A stretch of 17,849 nucleotides of DNA from Syntrophaceae bacterium. GTDB taxonomy: Bacteria > Desulfobacterota > Syntrophia > Syntrophales > UBA5619. Shown here one piece after another: positions 1 to 7,282 of this stretch. The notes below the pieces were generated by a model. The model had not been told where the DNA came from and ran no database searches. It saw only the letters and a program-made list of their open reading frames with translations. Numbering within the stretch: the first letter of the stretch is position 1; every line of letters begins with the position of its first letter. Where the stretch lies: positions 1 through 17,849 of the forward strand of contig JAHFBU010000004.1 of the NCBI GenBank assembly GCA_023249795.1, written 5' to 3'. The position numbers and the translations under genes were made by a program.

Positions 1-317
1 GTTCCGATCAGGGCGTAGATCAGGTCGTACACAAGCGTTTTGGAACCCTCGGTCTTGTGCCTGCCCGTGTAAAAAATGAAGACCAGCGGAAGGACGAAGG
101 AGAGGTGGAAGGCCCTGTGCCGAAATTCCTGGAGAACGCCGAACCCCGCCGTGTAGATATGGAAGAGGGACAGAACCAGCGTCATGGCGAAGGCGAGCTT
201 CAGGGTGATGCCGGTCAACTGGCGGAATCTCAGTTCGGGGTCGTACTGGGCGATCTTCTCCAGCAAACCCATATCGGTGTTGTTCGGAACGGCATCGCCT
301 TTCAAAACACCTTCCAT
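1..317 (-). CDS. TRAP transporter fused permease, 4TM/12TM type (N-terminal part, cut by window edge)
   Basis: This is the inner-membrane permease of a TRAP importer, which moves substrate delivered by a periplasmic binding protein using an ion gradient. Only about 105 N-terminal residues lie in the window. After a short soluble N-terminus (MEGVLKGDAV) come a hydrophobic segment at about residues 36-58 and a second one at about 70-84 containing RAFHLSFVLPLVFIFYTGR, which resembles the opening of fused TRAP permeases of the TAXI class. The start at 317 is well supported: an AAGGAGG Shine-Dalgarno lies a few bases upstream and overlaps the TAA stop of the DUF1850 gene, so the two are probably translationally coupled. 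The binding-protein and DUF1850 genes directly upstream are the usual partners of this class. The family call rests on a short stretch plus context. Confidence 0.85.
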   Translation of the reverse strand, partial: MEGVLKGDAVPNNTDMGLLEKIAQYDPELRFRQLTGITLKLAFAMTLVLSLFHIYTAGFGVLQEFRHRAFHLSFVLPLVFIFYTGRHKTEGSKTLVYDLIYALIG

Positions 318-328
318 ATCGATCCTCC

Positions 329-850
329 TTAATGAGATTGTCGAAACAGGGATTCTATCCTCCAAAAGAGATACCGCGCCGCGGTGATCTTTACAGTGCG
401 CACCCTCAGGAGCGTATCGCCCGCCAGGGACGGCAACGGCAGCTCTTTCTCATTTCCGAATCGGATCATATTGTCGTATTTCCTATTGACCCACAGGTCA
501 ATCGTTGTAAAGACGATATGCCGGTTGCCGAGGCGGAATTGCGTCACTTCGTTGACGAGCGTTTCATTCGGCCCGCGGTCATACGGGAGACCGGTGTTCG
601 AAGAGGCGAACGTGGTTTCCCTGAGTACCAGGCGGTAAGCCCCGTCAATCGAGAAGTAGTCTCGGACAGGACAGTGTTCTACCGAGTGAATGAACCCGAT
701 GGCCAGGCGGTCGTCCGGCCGGATGAGACGGATGTGGACCGTTTTGTTTTCCCGCGGGGCCTCGATCTTCAGGACGTGCAGCGGGAAAAAGCCGATCCCG
801 AGGAGGACGGCTGCGGCCAATCCGGCTATCGTGATCTTCCTGGCGTTCAT
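329..850 (-). CDS. DUF1850 domain protein of TAXI-TRAP operon
   Basis: A 173-residue protein with one N-terminal membrane segment or uncleaved signal (about residues 6-24) followed by a beta-rich, probably periplasmic domain. It shows the DUF1850 pattern: HSVEH at 55-59, a conserved Glu at 78 and NTGLP at 85-89, where many members read GAGLP. Members of this family are commonly encoded between TAXI binding proteins and fused TRAP permeases, as here; their molecular role is not established. The ATG at 850 is the only reasonable start. It has no adjacent Shine-Dalgarno: GGAGGT lies at 885-890 beyond a perfect hairpin (856-882) and five U residues (see the separate regulatory entry). The stop is followed after 11 bp by the permease start. 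Family assignment is good; function is unknown. Confidence 0.85.
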   Translation of the reverse strand: MNARKITIAGLAAAVLLGIGFFPLHVLKIEAPRENKTVHIRLIRPDDRLAIGFIHSVEHCPVRDYFSIDGAYRLVLRETTFASSNTGLPYDRGPNETLVNEVTQFRLGNRHIVFTTIDLWVNRKYDNMIRFGNEKELPLPSLAGDTLLRVRTVKITAARYLFWRIESLFRQSH

Positions 851-890
851 AAAAACCGGGCGCCGCGTTCGGCGGCGCCCGGATACCTCC
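848..890 (-). promoter_or_regulatory. Hairpin-bridged ribosome binding site / attenuator before the DUF1850 gene
   Basis: Read on the minus strand: GGAGGT (890-885), two bases, an 11-bp perfect stem CCGGGCGCCGC / GCGGCGCCCGG with loop CGAAC (882-856), TTTTT (855-851), then ATG (850-848). The stem followed by U5 looks like an intrinsic terminator or attenuator after the binding-protein gene. If the stem folds and transcription continues, the Shine-Dalgarno is brought to 2+5 = 7 unpaired bases from the start codon, an ideal spacing. Hairpins between Shine-Dalgarno and start codon are known from phage T4 gene 38. The structure is directly visible; the dual function is inferred. Confidence 0.7.
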
Positions 891-910
891 CGAAAAATTT
901 CACGAGAGTT

Positions 911-1936
911 CTACTTGATCAATCCCTTTTCCCGGTAGTAACGGGCCGCGCCGGGATGGAGCGGAACCGCCCCGACCCCCTCCAAAGCGGTCTTGAGCTG
1001 GACCTGTTTGCCGGCACTATGGATGGCGGCCATGATTTCCGCCCCGCTGGGTGAATCATCCGCCACATCGCCTTTCTTGCGCAGCACGAATTTGCCCTTT
1101 TCCCAGAGTGCCTGGGTCAGCTTATAGACGAGATCGTCAGGGACATCGGCGTCCACCGCCCACTGAGCCATCGTGGTGATGGTGGGGACATCCTTGTCCA
1201 TTCCCCGATAGGTTCCCTTCGGAATGACGATCCTGGCGTAGAAGGGATACTTTTTGAGGAGCGTAGCGATGGTCTTTTCATCCAGGGGAACCAGAACGAT
1301 ATCCGAGGTCAAGGCCAGTTCCATAATGGCAGACGTCGGCCAGCCGACGGTGTTGAAGGTGACGTCCCCCTGTTTGTCCTTTAAGCGCTGGGCGGCGCCG
1401 GAAAATCCCAGCCAGTCGACGTTGGAGAAATCTTTATAGTCAAGACCCAAGGCTTCCAGGACATTCTTGCAGTCGATCTCCGTTCCGCTTCCCCGATCGC
1501 CGGGGATCAGGCGCTTGCCCTTGATGTCGGCGATGGTTTTGATGCCGGCGTCGGCCCTTCCGACGATCTGGATCGTTTCGGGGTAGAGGGAGGCGATGAT
1601 CCGAAGGTTCTTGACGGGCTTTCCCTTGAAGTCACCCACGCCGTTGAATGCGTTGTAGGCGATATTGCTCTGGATGAAGGCCGACTCGATCTGGCGGTTG
1701 CCGATCAGGTTGCAGTTGGCGACAGAGGCGTTTCCGGCCTGTGCGGTGACGATGAGATCGGGGATTTTATCGGTCAATGCCTGGGCCAGAGCGCCGCCCA
1801 GAGGATAGTAAACACCGCCGGTTCCCCCCGTCGCGATGGCGAAAAATTCCTTTTTCGCCGCGAAGGATGGTATGGCGACCATCATGGTCAATGCCAGAAC
1901 GATTGGTACGCAAGCGATCCATCTTTGCTTCTTCAT
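911..1936 (-). CDS. TAXI family TRAP transporter solute-binding protein
   Basis: Periplasmic substrate-binding subunit (341 residues) of a TRAP importer of the TAXI class. It has a Sec signal peptide: KKQR, a hydrophobic core at about 7-22, and a likely cleavage after Ala26 or Ala27 (PSFAA/KKEF). The mature N-terminus carries the family hallmark ATGGTGGVYYPLG (35-47), and further on GDRGSGTE and VGWPTSAIMELAL typical of TAXI proteins. The start at 1936 is chosen over an upstream ATG at 2023 because it opens a normal signal peptide and has a strong AAAGGAGGTC just upstream. Substrate is unknown; the Thermus thermophilus homologue TTHA1157 bound glutamate or glutamine, but that does not predict this ligand. 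DUF1850 and permease genes follow, separated by a hairpin, so this periplasmic component may be made in excess of the membrane parts. Confidence 0.93.
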   Translation of the reverse strand: MKKQRWIACVPIVLALTMMVAIPSFAAKKEFFAIATGGTGGVYYPLGGALAQALTDKIPDLIVTAQAGNASVANCNLIGNRQIESAFIQSNIAYNAFNGVGDFKGKPVKNLRIIASLYPETIQIVGRADAGIKTIADIKGKRLIPGDRGSGTEIDCKNVLEALGLDYKDFSNVDWLGFSGAAQRLKDKQGDVTFNTVGWPTSAIMELALTSDIVLVPLDEKTIATLLKKYPFYARIVIPKGTYRGMDKDVPTITTMAQWAVDADVPDDLVYKLTQALWEKGKFVLRKKGDVADDSPSGAEIMAAIHSAGKQVQLKTALEGVGAVPLHPGAARYYREKGLIK

Positions 1937-2038
1937 GCCCGACCTCCTTTTTATTAGTGAATATGGTTTCATGATGATGAGAACGAACCTTGAAAGTACG
2001 ACTTCGCGCTGCAAAAGCCCCATACCTCATTTGAAGAG

Positions 2039-2067
2039 TGACTAAAGGATTCCCCCGAAATTGTCAA
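2039..2067 (-). promoter_or_regulatory. Possible promoter upstream of the TAXI-TRAP genes (weak)
   Basis: On the minus strand a perfect TTGACA (2067-2062) is followed after 17 bp by TAGTCA (2044-2039), a poor -10 match. It lies in the 143-bp gap between the dehydrogenase-like gene and the TAXI gene, about 100 bp upstream of the TAXI start. The perfect -35 and suitable position argue for it and the weak -10 against it; the TAXI genes may instead be read through from murI. Confidence 0.25.
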
Positions 2068-2079
2068 GGCATATCCTCA

Positions 2080-3081
2080 CTACTGATGGCAGTAGGGCGC
2101 CGGCAGGTCCTTGACCGTGACCAGCCCCGGCGGCGCCGCAATCACGGCAGCAATCGAATTCATCAGGATTGCGGCCGTCGCCTGATCGCCGGCCACCCCC
2201 CCCTCGATCCGCAGGCTTAAGGCCGGTGTCCCGACAATCCGGACGGAATCGTGGGGATCCTCCGCTCCGATATACATCCGCAGATCCAGGGTGACGATCT
2301 TTTTACCTTCCCGGAAACCCTCCCCGAGATTTTTTATGCCCGCCACGTCGCCCGGTTTCAGCTCGAAATAATCCGTTTTCAGCGGCTTTTCGGCGATCAT
2401 CGGTTCGACGGTTTCGCGAACATCATCGAGGACGAAGTGCAGGCGGTCGGCTATAAGAAAGAGCGATTCCCTCAGGCCGACATGCCCCATCGCCTTTTCG
2501 GCGACCTTTTCACGGAACAGCTCCGGCGTCATCCCCGCGCCGACCTTCCGTTGGAGAGGATAGCGGCGCGTGCCGGCATCGACGATGCGCGTCACGTGAA
2601 CCTCCCGGACCTCCTCGCAGACGCCGGTCAGGGTGAGCGGCAGGGCGTCCATGACGAAGCCGGGATTGACGCCCGTTCCCAGGACCGTGACGCCTTTCTC
2701 TTTGGCCAGTTTATCGATCCTTGCGGCCGCTTCCACATTTTCCGGCGTGGAATAAAGGAGCTCCTCCGCCGAGGAGACGATGTTCTTGCCGCCCCGGAGG
2801 ATCTCCTCAATCTGTTTGGAGATCTGCTTCAGCCGCGAACCGGCCGTATGGATCACCACGTCGGCCTGCGTTTTGGCGAACAGGCGTTCGGCGTTGTCGG
2901 TGACATGGACACCGAGGGGCTGCACTCCCAGGATCTCCCCCAGATCCTTTCCGACCATATCCTTGGCGATATCCACGGCCCCGACGATCTCCATGTCCGG
3001 TTTCTTGAGGACCATTTTTGCGGTTGCCAGACCGATCGGCCCGAGGCCGTAATGGATCACCCGGATTTTACGATTTTCCAT
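2080..3081 (-). CDS. NAD(P)-dependent 2,4-diaminopentanoate dehydrogenase-like / dihydrodipicolinate reductase-like protein
   Basis: A 333-residue oxidoreductase with an N-terminal Rossmann fold: VIHYGLGPIGLATAKMVLKK places the dinucleotide-binding GLGPIG at residues 12-17, followed by EIVGAVD. NPGF at 139-142 and the overall organisation resemble the dihydrodipicolinate-reductase-like family that includes 2,4-diaminopentanoate dehydrogenase (Ord) of anaerobic ornithine degradation. The true substrate is not readable from sequence; no other ornithine-pathway genes are in the window. The start at 3081 is preferred because it has GGGGAGGGG upstream and begins just before the Rossmann motif; a longer frame from 3150 would overlap murI. 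The gene follows murI by 31 bp on the same strand and is probably co-transcribed with it. Family call is firm, substrate call tentative. Confidence 0.8.
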   Translation of the reverse strand: MENRKIRVIHYGLGPIGLATAKMVLKKPDMEIVGAVDIAKDMVGKDLGEILGVQPLGVHVTDNAERLFAKTQADVVIHTAGSRLKQISKQIEEILRGGKNIVSSAEELLYSTPENVEAAARIDKLAKEKGVTVLGTGVNPGFVMDALPLTLTGVCEEVREVHVTRIVDAGTRRYPLQRKVGAGMTPELFREKVAEKAMGHVGLRESLFLIADRLHFVLDDVRETVEPMIAEKPLKTDYFELKPGDVAGIKNLGEGFREGKKIVTLDLRMYIGAEDPHDSVRIVGTPALSLRIEGGVAGDQATAAILMNSIAAVIAAPPGLVTVKDLPAPYCHQ

Positions 3082-3112
3082 TGAACCCCTCCCCTTATTT
3101 ATTGTAATCGCT

Positions 3113-3916
3113 TCAGCAATATCGTTTCGGCAGACGCCCCACCTCAACATCTGCTTTCCACAATTGAGAGACGACCGGTCTCACGTCATCCGGTTCACCG
3201 CTTGTCCAGAACGCTTCCTTCCCCGAACGGGGGTCGGGCGACAGCAGGTTATTGCCTTCCAGCCGACGCCGCAGTTCGTGAGCGATCGCCGCCGCCGGAT
3301 CGACAATGGAAACCCTGGGTCCGGCGATCTCCCTTATCAGCGGTGCGAGGAACGCGTAGTGCGTGCATCCCAGAATAATCGTATCCACCCCCCGCTCCAG
3401 CAGTGGCAGCAGATACTTCTCAATCAAGTCTCGCGTTTTCCCGCCCTGCAGTTCACCGGTTTCAACCTGTTCGACCAGTCCGGTGCAGGGCTGGATCAGG
3501 ATATCGGCGTCGTCGCCAAACCGGGTCAGCAACTTCGCAAATTTGCCGCTGGAGAGGGTTCGGCTGGTTGCCAGCACGGCGACAATCCCGGACACCGTCT
3601 TTTCTACCGCCGGTTTGACCGCGGGCTCGATTCCAATGATCGGCATACAATACCTTGACCGGAGGGTTGATATCGCGGCGCCTGTCGCGGTATTGCACGC
3701 AACAACAATCGCCTTGGCCTTCCGGTCGATCAGAAATTCGGCGATGGCAACCGATCTTGCCTCGATCAACCGCGGCGATTTTTCTCCGTACGGTACGAAG
3801 GCCGAATCGGCGACGTAAAGAAGATCTTCATTTGCGAAATCTCTCCGGATCTCGCGAAGGATCGACAGCCCGCCGACCCCGGAATCAAAAACTCCGATGG
3901 GAGATGACGTATTCAT
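3113..3916 (-). CDS. murI: Glutamate racemase
   Basis: Cytoplasmic, cofactor-independent racemase that converts L- to D-glutamate for peptidoglycan. At 267 residues it has the usual length. It begins with IGVFDSGVGGLSIL (residues 7-20), has VADSAFVPYGEKS (35-47), and carries both catalytic cysteines in their motifs: Cys74 in ACNTA and Cys184 in GCTHY. The start codon at 3916 gives the canonical N-terminus but lacks a clear Shine-Dalgarno. A good sigma70-like promoter lies about 40 bp upstream (3954-3982). It is the first gene of the leftward run; the dehydrogenase-like gene follows after 31 bp. The pairing with an amino-acid-type dehydrogenase and nearby amino-acid transporters is notable, but MurI itself is a housekeeping enzyme. 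Confidence 0.96.
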   Translation of the reverse strand: MNTSSPIGVFDSGVGGLSILREIRRDFANEDLLYVADSAFVPYGEKSPRLIEARSVAIAEFLIDRKAKAIVVACNTATGAAISTLRSRYCMPIIGIEPAVKPAVEKTVSGIVAVLATSRTLSSGKFAKLLTRFGDDADILIQPCTGLVEQVETGELQGGKTRDLIEKYLLPLLERGVDTIILGCTHYAFLAPLIREIAGPRVSIVDPAAAIAHELRRRLEGNNLLSPDPRSGKEAFWTSGEPDDVRPVVSQLWKADVEVGRLPKRYC

Positions 3917-3953
3917 GGTTTAAGGCCAATGCTCGTAGCTTGAGACGCTTGGA

Positions 3954-3982
3954 TTTCTATGTGATTTAGGCGGCTCTGTCAA
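3954..3982 (-). promoter_or_regulatory. Sigma70-type promoter for murI
   Basis: Minus strand: perfect -35 TTGACA (3982-3977), 17-bp spacer, -10 TAGAAA (3959-3954; 4 of 6 matches). Transcription would start near 3947, giving a leader of about 30 nt before the murI ATG. Position, spacing and strand all fit. Confidence 0.6.
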
Positions 3983-4076
3983 GGTGGTATTTCCGGCTGC
4001 GTAAAGGTCCGGATGCTTCGTTGCGCGCTTCACCCTTCTTCTGCTTTCGCATACGAGTCTGCCAACGGATAATCGA

Positions 4077-4105
4077 TTGATTATTTGCCGTAAGTGGATT
4101 ATACG
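4077..4105 (+). promoter_or_regulatory. Candidate promoter for the amino-acid ABC operon
   Basis: TTGATT (4077-4082), 17-bp spacer, TATACG (4100-4105), about 65 bp before the ATPase gene, in the 257-bp divergent region 3917-4173. Each box matches consensus at about 4 of 6 positions. The rest of that region has no credible gene: the short frames there overlap both flanking genes' promoters and look random in composition. Confidence 0.35.
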
Positions 4106-4173
4106 ATGCCCTCCTGAAATGTTTTGAGAGCGTTGCACGGCGGCTTATCCTCCAGAGGTTCGAGAGAGCGGAT

Positions 4174-4908
4174 ATGATCCGGTTTGAAGGCGTCCACAAG
4201 TGGTTCAAGAAGCTTCACGTCCTCAACGACGTCAACTTGCACGTCAAGCAGGGGGAGGTCGTGGTTCTCTGCGGGCCGTCCGGGTCCGGAAAATCGACGC
4301 TGATCCGAACCGTCAATCGTCTGGAGCCGATCGATCGGGGGAAGCTGATCGTCGACGGTCAGAACCTGTCCGACCCTAAAACGGATATCAACAAGCTTCG
4401 CGCCGAAATCGGCTTCGTCTTCCAGCAGTTCAACCTTTACCCTCACCTTTCCGTGCTGAAGAACATCACGCTCGCCCCGATCAAAATCCGGAACATTACG
4501 AGGGGGGAAGCGGAAGAACAGGCCACGGTACTTCTCGAACGGGTGGGTCTGGCGGAGAAACGGGACGCCTACCCCGCGCAGCTCTCCGGGGGGCAGCAGC
4601 AGCGCGTTGCGATCGCCCGTGCGCTGGCGATGAAACCCAAGATCATGCTCTTCGACGAGCCTACATCGGCCCTCGATCCGGAGATGATCGGCGAGGTTCT
4701 GCAGGTCATGCAGGGGCTCGCCCATACCGGAATGACGTTGATCGTGGTGACGCATGAGATGGGATTTGCCCGTGAGGTAGCCGACCGGGTGGTGTTCATC
4801 GATTTCGGGGTCATACTGGAAGAAGCGACCCCGGAAGAATTTTTCAAGAACCCGAAGCATGAGCGGGCCCGGCTTTTCTTGAAGGAAATTCTGTCACCGA
4901 TGCACTAA
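4174..4908 (+). CDS. Polar amino-acid ABC transporter ATP-binding protein (GlnQ/GltL-like)
   Basis: Cytoplasmic ATPase (244 residues) that powers the importer encoded by the next three genes. All ABC motifs are intact: Walker A GPSGSGKST (34-42), a Q-loop in GFVFQQFNLYPHLSVL, signature LSGGQQQR (137-144), Walker B with LFDEPTSALDP (Asp161, Glu162) and the H-loop His194 in VTHEMGFA. FNLYPHLSVLKN and THEMGFAREVADR are characteristic of the polar amino-acid (HisP/GlnQ/GltL) subfamily. The Shine-Dalgarno is weak (GAGAGAGCGG). The binding-protein gene starts 22 bp after its stop, so the four genes form an operon in the order ATPase, binding protein, permease, permease. Confidence 0.95.
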   Translation: MIRFEGVHKWFKKLHVLNDVNLHVKQGEVVVLCGPSGSGKSTLIRTVNRLEPIDRGKLIVDGQNLSDPKTDINKLRAEIGFVFQQFNLYPHLSVLKNITLAPIKIRNITRGEAEEQATVLLERVGLAEKRDAYPAQLSGGQQQRVAIARALAMKPKIMLFDEPTSALDPEMIGEVLQVMQGLAHTGMTLIVVTHEMGFAREVADRVVFIDFGVILEEATPEEFFKNPKHERARLFLKEILSPMH

Positions 4909-4930
4909 CATTCATGAGGAGGAAAGCGAG

Positions 4931-5740
4931 ATGAAGAGATGGGGAATCGTGTTGTTGGCTCTGGTATTTGTGGGCGGTCTGAGCGCCGCTGCGTGGGGAG
5001 ACACCCTGGCGGACGTGAAGGCCAAAGGCGTTTTGGTGGTAGGCATCAAGGATTCCGCGCCACCTTTCGGTTTCATCGATCAGACCACCCGGGAGATCAT
5101 CGGCTATGACGTTGATTTCTGCAAGGCCATCGCCAAGAAGCTGGGCGTGAAGCTCGAAATCAAGGCCGTCACCTCGGCGACCCGGATGCCGCAGCTGGCC
5201 GCCGGCAACATCGACCTGATCGCCGCGACAATGACCATCACCGCGGAACGTGCCAAACAGATCGACTTCAGCTACACCTATTTCCTCACCGGGCAGAAGT
5301 TCCTCACGAAAAAGGGGACGGTGAACGCGCTGGTCGATCTGGTGGGGAAGAAGATCGGGACGGCGAAGGGTTCCACCTCAGAGCAGAACGCCGCGAAGGC
5401 TCTGCCTACGGCGACGATTCTCTCCTTCGACGACTATCCGTCGGCTTTCCTTGCCCTGCAGCAGGGCAAGGTTGTGGCCGTTACAACAGACGAGTCGATG
5501 CTGGCCGGTCTTCTGGGCAAGGCGCCGAACAAGGAGGCCTTCGAGATCCCGGACATTCGGATTTCCGATGAGCCCTATGGACTCGGCATCCGCAAAGGCG
5601 ACAAGGGGCTGCTCGATGCGGTGAACGCGACGCTCCTGGAGATGGAGAAGAGCGGCGAAGCGGCGAAGATTTTCGGGAAGTGGTTCGGTCCGAAGACCGA
5701 CACGCCGTTACAGCGGACCTTCAAGATCATGGCGCAGTAG
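4931..5740 (+). CDS. Polar amino-acid ABC transporter substrate-binding protein (glutamate/aspartate-type likely)
   Basis: Periplasmic binding protein (269 residues) of the solute-binding family 3. A Sec signal peptide (KR, hydrophobic core 5-18) probably ends at AWG/D24; there is no lipobox Cys, so it should be a free periplasmic protein. The mature part shows the type II binding-protein pattern: LVVGIKDSAPPFGF, GYDVDFCKAIAKKLG, VTSATRMPQLAAGNIDLI, TITAERAKQIDFS and later DEPYGLGIRKGD. The segment VTSATRMPQLAAG plus ERAKQIDFS resembles glutamate/aspartate binders (GltI-like), so an acidic amino acid is the best guess, not proven. GAGGAGGAAAGCGAG supplies a strong Shine-Dalgarno. Downstream, 130 bp with two hairpins separate it from the permeases. 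Confidence 0.93.
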   Translation: MKRWGIVLLALVFVGGLSAAAWGDTLADVKAKGVLVVGIKDSAPPFGFIDQTTREIIGYDVDFCKAIAKKLGVKLEIKAVTSATRMPQLAAGNIDLIAATMTITAERAKQIDFSYTYFLTGQKFLTKKGTVNALVDLVGKKIGTAKGSTSEQNAAKALPTATILSFDDYPSAFLALQQGKVVAVTTDESMLAGLLGKAPNKEAFEIPDIRISDEPYGLGIRKGDKGLLDAVNATLLEMEKSGEAAKIFGKWFGPKTDTPLQRTFKIMAQ

Positions 5741-5768
5741 AAATAAGAGGGACGAATATAACCGTGCT

Positions 5769-5855
5769 CCCTTCGTCCGGCGGGAAAGGGCGGGGGGCGT
5801 CAATGGGTGAAGGGGGTCGGCGTTCTGCCGTGCGACTGCGGAGCGCCGACCTTTT
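5769..5855 (+). promoter_or_regulatory. Tandem hairpins in the binding-protein/permease gap, possible attenuator or mRNA stabiliser
   Basis: The 130-bp gap 5741-5870 holds two stem-loops. The first (5769-5790) pairs CCCTT with AAGGG and, across a CG bulge, TCC with GGA. The second (5815-5851) pairs GGTCGGCG with CGCCGACC exactly (8 bp, extendable by two inner pairs) and is followed by TTTT (5852-5855). This arrangement can partly terminate transcription or protect the upstream message so that binding protein exceeds permease, as known for other binding-protein-dependent transporters. Function here is inferred. Confidence 0.6.
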
Positions 5856-5870
5856 GCGAGCAGGTAAAAC

Positions 5871-6578
5871 GTGTTCAACTACAAGTTCGACTGGGCCATC
5901 ATCACATCGGGGCAGTATTTCGATTGGCTCGTTTCCGGGGTCAAGGTCACCCTGGAGCTCTCGATCGTATCGGTAGTCCTCTCCTTCTTGCTGGGCCTCT
6001 TGATTGCCGTGATGCGGATGAGCAACGTCCGGCCCGTCCGCTGGTTCGCACATGGTTACCTTGAATTCTTCCGCAATACGCCGCTTCTGGTGCAGATCTT
6101 TTTCTGGTATTTCGGCTCCTACAAGATTCTCCCGACCGCGGTCAATGACTGGCTCAACAGCACCAACTTCGAATTTACCGCCGCGGTGATCGCGCTGACG
6201 ATCTATACCTCGGCATTTATCGCGGAGGACATCCGATCCGGGGTGCGTTCGATCCCAAAGGAGCAGATGGAGGCGGCCCGGAGCGCCGGGTTTTCCTATC
6301 TTCGATCCATGCAGTACATTATTCTGCCCCAGGCGGTCCGGATCACCATCCCGCCGCTCATCAACCAGTTTCTGAATCTGGCGAAGAACTCGTCGCTTGC
6401 GATGACGATCGGGGTGGCTGAGATCACCTACCAGGCCCGACAGGTGGAGAGCTACACCTTCAAGGGGTTCGAGGCCTTCACGGCGGCGACGCTGGTTTAC
6501 CTCATCCTCTCGGTTGCCATCACGGCGCTGGTGACGCTCTACAGTAAAAAGATGCTCAATCCCATGGGGGCGAGATAG
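5871..6578 (+). CDS. Polar amino-acid ABC transporter permease (HisM/GltJ-like), first subunit
   Basis: Inner-membrane permease of 235 residues, the usual size for HisM/GltJ-type subunits. Hydrophobic segments are visible at about 20-50, 62-82, 98-118 and near the C-terminus. The cytoplasmic EAA loop that docks on the ATPase is EAARSAGFSYLRSMQYIILPQAVR beginning at residue 134 (given here by position and key residues Glu134, Gly140, Pro151). The start is a GTG at 5871 preceded by AGGT six bases upstream; this gives the expected N-terminus (FNYKFDWAII). The second permease begins 2 bp after its stop, indicating translational coupling and a heterodimeric channel. Confidence 0.94.
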   Translation: MFNYKFDWAIITSGQYFDWLVSGVKVTLELSIVSVVLSFLLGLLIAVMRMSNVRPVRWFAHGYLEFFRNTPLLVQIFFWYFGSYKILPTAVNDWLNSTNFEFTAAVIALTIYTSAFIAEDIRSGVRSIPKEQMEAARSAGFSYLRSMQYIILPQAVRITIPPLINQFLNLAKNSSLAMTIGVAEITYQARQVESYTFKGFEAFTAATLVYLILSVAITALVTLYSKKMLNPMGAR

Positions 6579-6580
6579 CC

Positions 6581-7282
6581 ATGCAGACGGGTCTCGATTT
6601 CAGCGTCATCTGGAACAACATGGCCCACTTCATGATCGGGCGCTATCCCAGCGGTCCGATCGGTGGTTTGATGCTGACGCTCTACCTCGCCCTGATCGGC
6701 CTGGTTCTCTCCTTTGTGGGCGGCCTGGTCCTGGGGCTCCTGTGTGTCTCACACAACCGGTTCATCCGCTATCCGACCCTCGCCGTGGTCAATGTAATCA
6801 GGGGGATCCCGCTTTTGATGGTGATCTTCTGGATGTACTTCCTCCTGCCGGCTTTGATCGGGCGACCGACGCCGGAGAACTGGACAATCATCATGGCGTT
6901 GACCGTCTTTACCTCGGCCTACATGTCTCAGATCGTCCAGGCGGGGATCGAGGGGATACCCAGGGGGCAGACCGAGGCGGCGCTTTCGACAGGGCTCAGG
7001 CCCTTCCAGGCGATGGTCCATGTCATCCTGCCGCAGGCGCTCCGGAATATGATCCCCTCCTTCGTGAACCAGTTCGTCTCGATGATCAAAGACACGTCGC
7101 TGGCCTTCATCGTGGGGGTCTCTGAGCTGACCCACGTCGCCACGCAGGTCAACAACCGGACGATGGTCTATCCCACGGAGATCTTCATCTTCATCGCCGC
7201 GGTCTACTTCATCATCTGCTTTGCCTTTACGACCCTCTCCCGCTGGCTGGAACAGAGGCTCGCCTGGCGCAGGGCGATCTGA
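6581..7282 (+). CDS. Polar amino-acid ABC transporter permease (HisM/GltK-like), second subunit
   Basis: Second inner-membrane permease, 233 residues, homologous to the preceding subunit. It has several hydrophobic spans (for instance LMLTLYLALIGLVLSFVGG and the C-terminal IFIFIAAVYFIICFAF) and an EAA loop starting at Glu132 (EAALSTGLRPFQAMVHVILP). It starts 2 bp after the first permease and shares its transcript. It is the last gene of the operon; 52 bp separate its stop from the convergent peptide deformylase gene. No terminator hairpin was found in that gap, so transcripts may run into the opposite gene. Confidence 0.94.
   Translation: MQTGLDFSVIWNNMAHFMIGRYPSGPIGGLMLTLYLALIGLVLSFVGGLVLGLLCVSHNRFIRYPTLAVVNVIRGIPLLMVIFWMYFLLPALIGRPTPENWTIIMALTVFTSAYMSQIVQAGIEGIPRGQTEAALSTGLRPFQAMVHVILPQALRNMIPSFVNQFVSMIKDTSLAFIVGVSELTHVATQVNNRTMVYPTEIFIFIAAVYFIICFAFTTLSRWLEQRLAWRRAI

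Noticed and set aside
1990..2030. Possible sigma54 (-24/-12) promoter before the TAXI gene, around GGGGCTTTTGCA on the minus strand
   Set aside because: The GG and GC elements do not have the required spacing.
2251..3084. Long plus-strand frame (277 codons) opposite the dehydrogenase-like gene
   Set aside because: It is antisense to a gene with clear family motifs; long antisense frames are expected in GC-rich coding sequence. The same applies to 4099-4860, 7221-7970, 10501-11217 and 16369-17451.
3920..4208. Short minus-strand frames of 72 and 80 codons in the divergent region
   Set aside because: They overlap each other, the murI promoter and the ATPase start, contain many Arg/Ser residues typical of out-of-frame reading, and have no recognisable domain.
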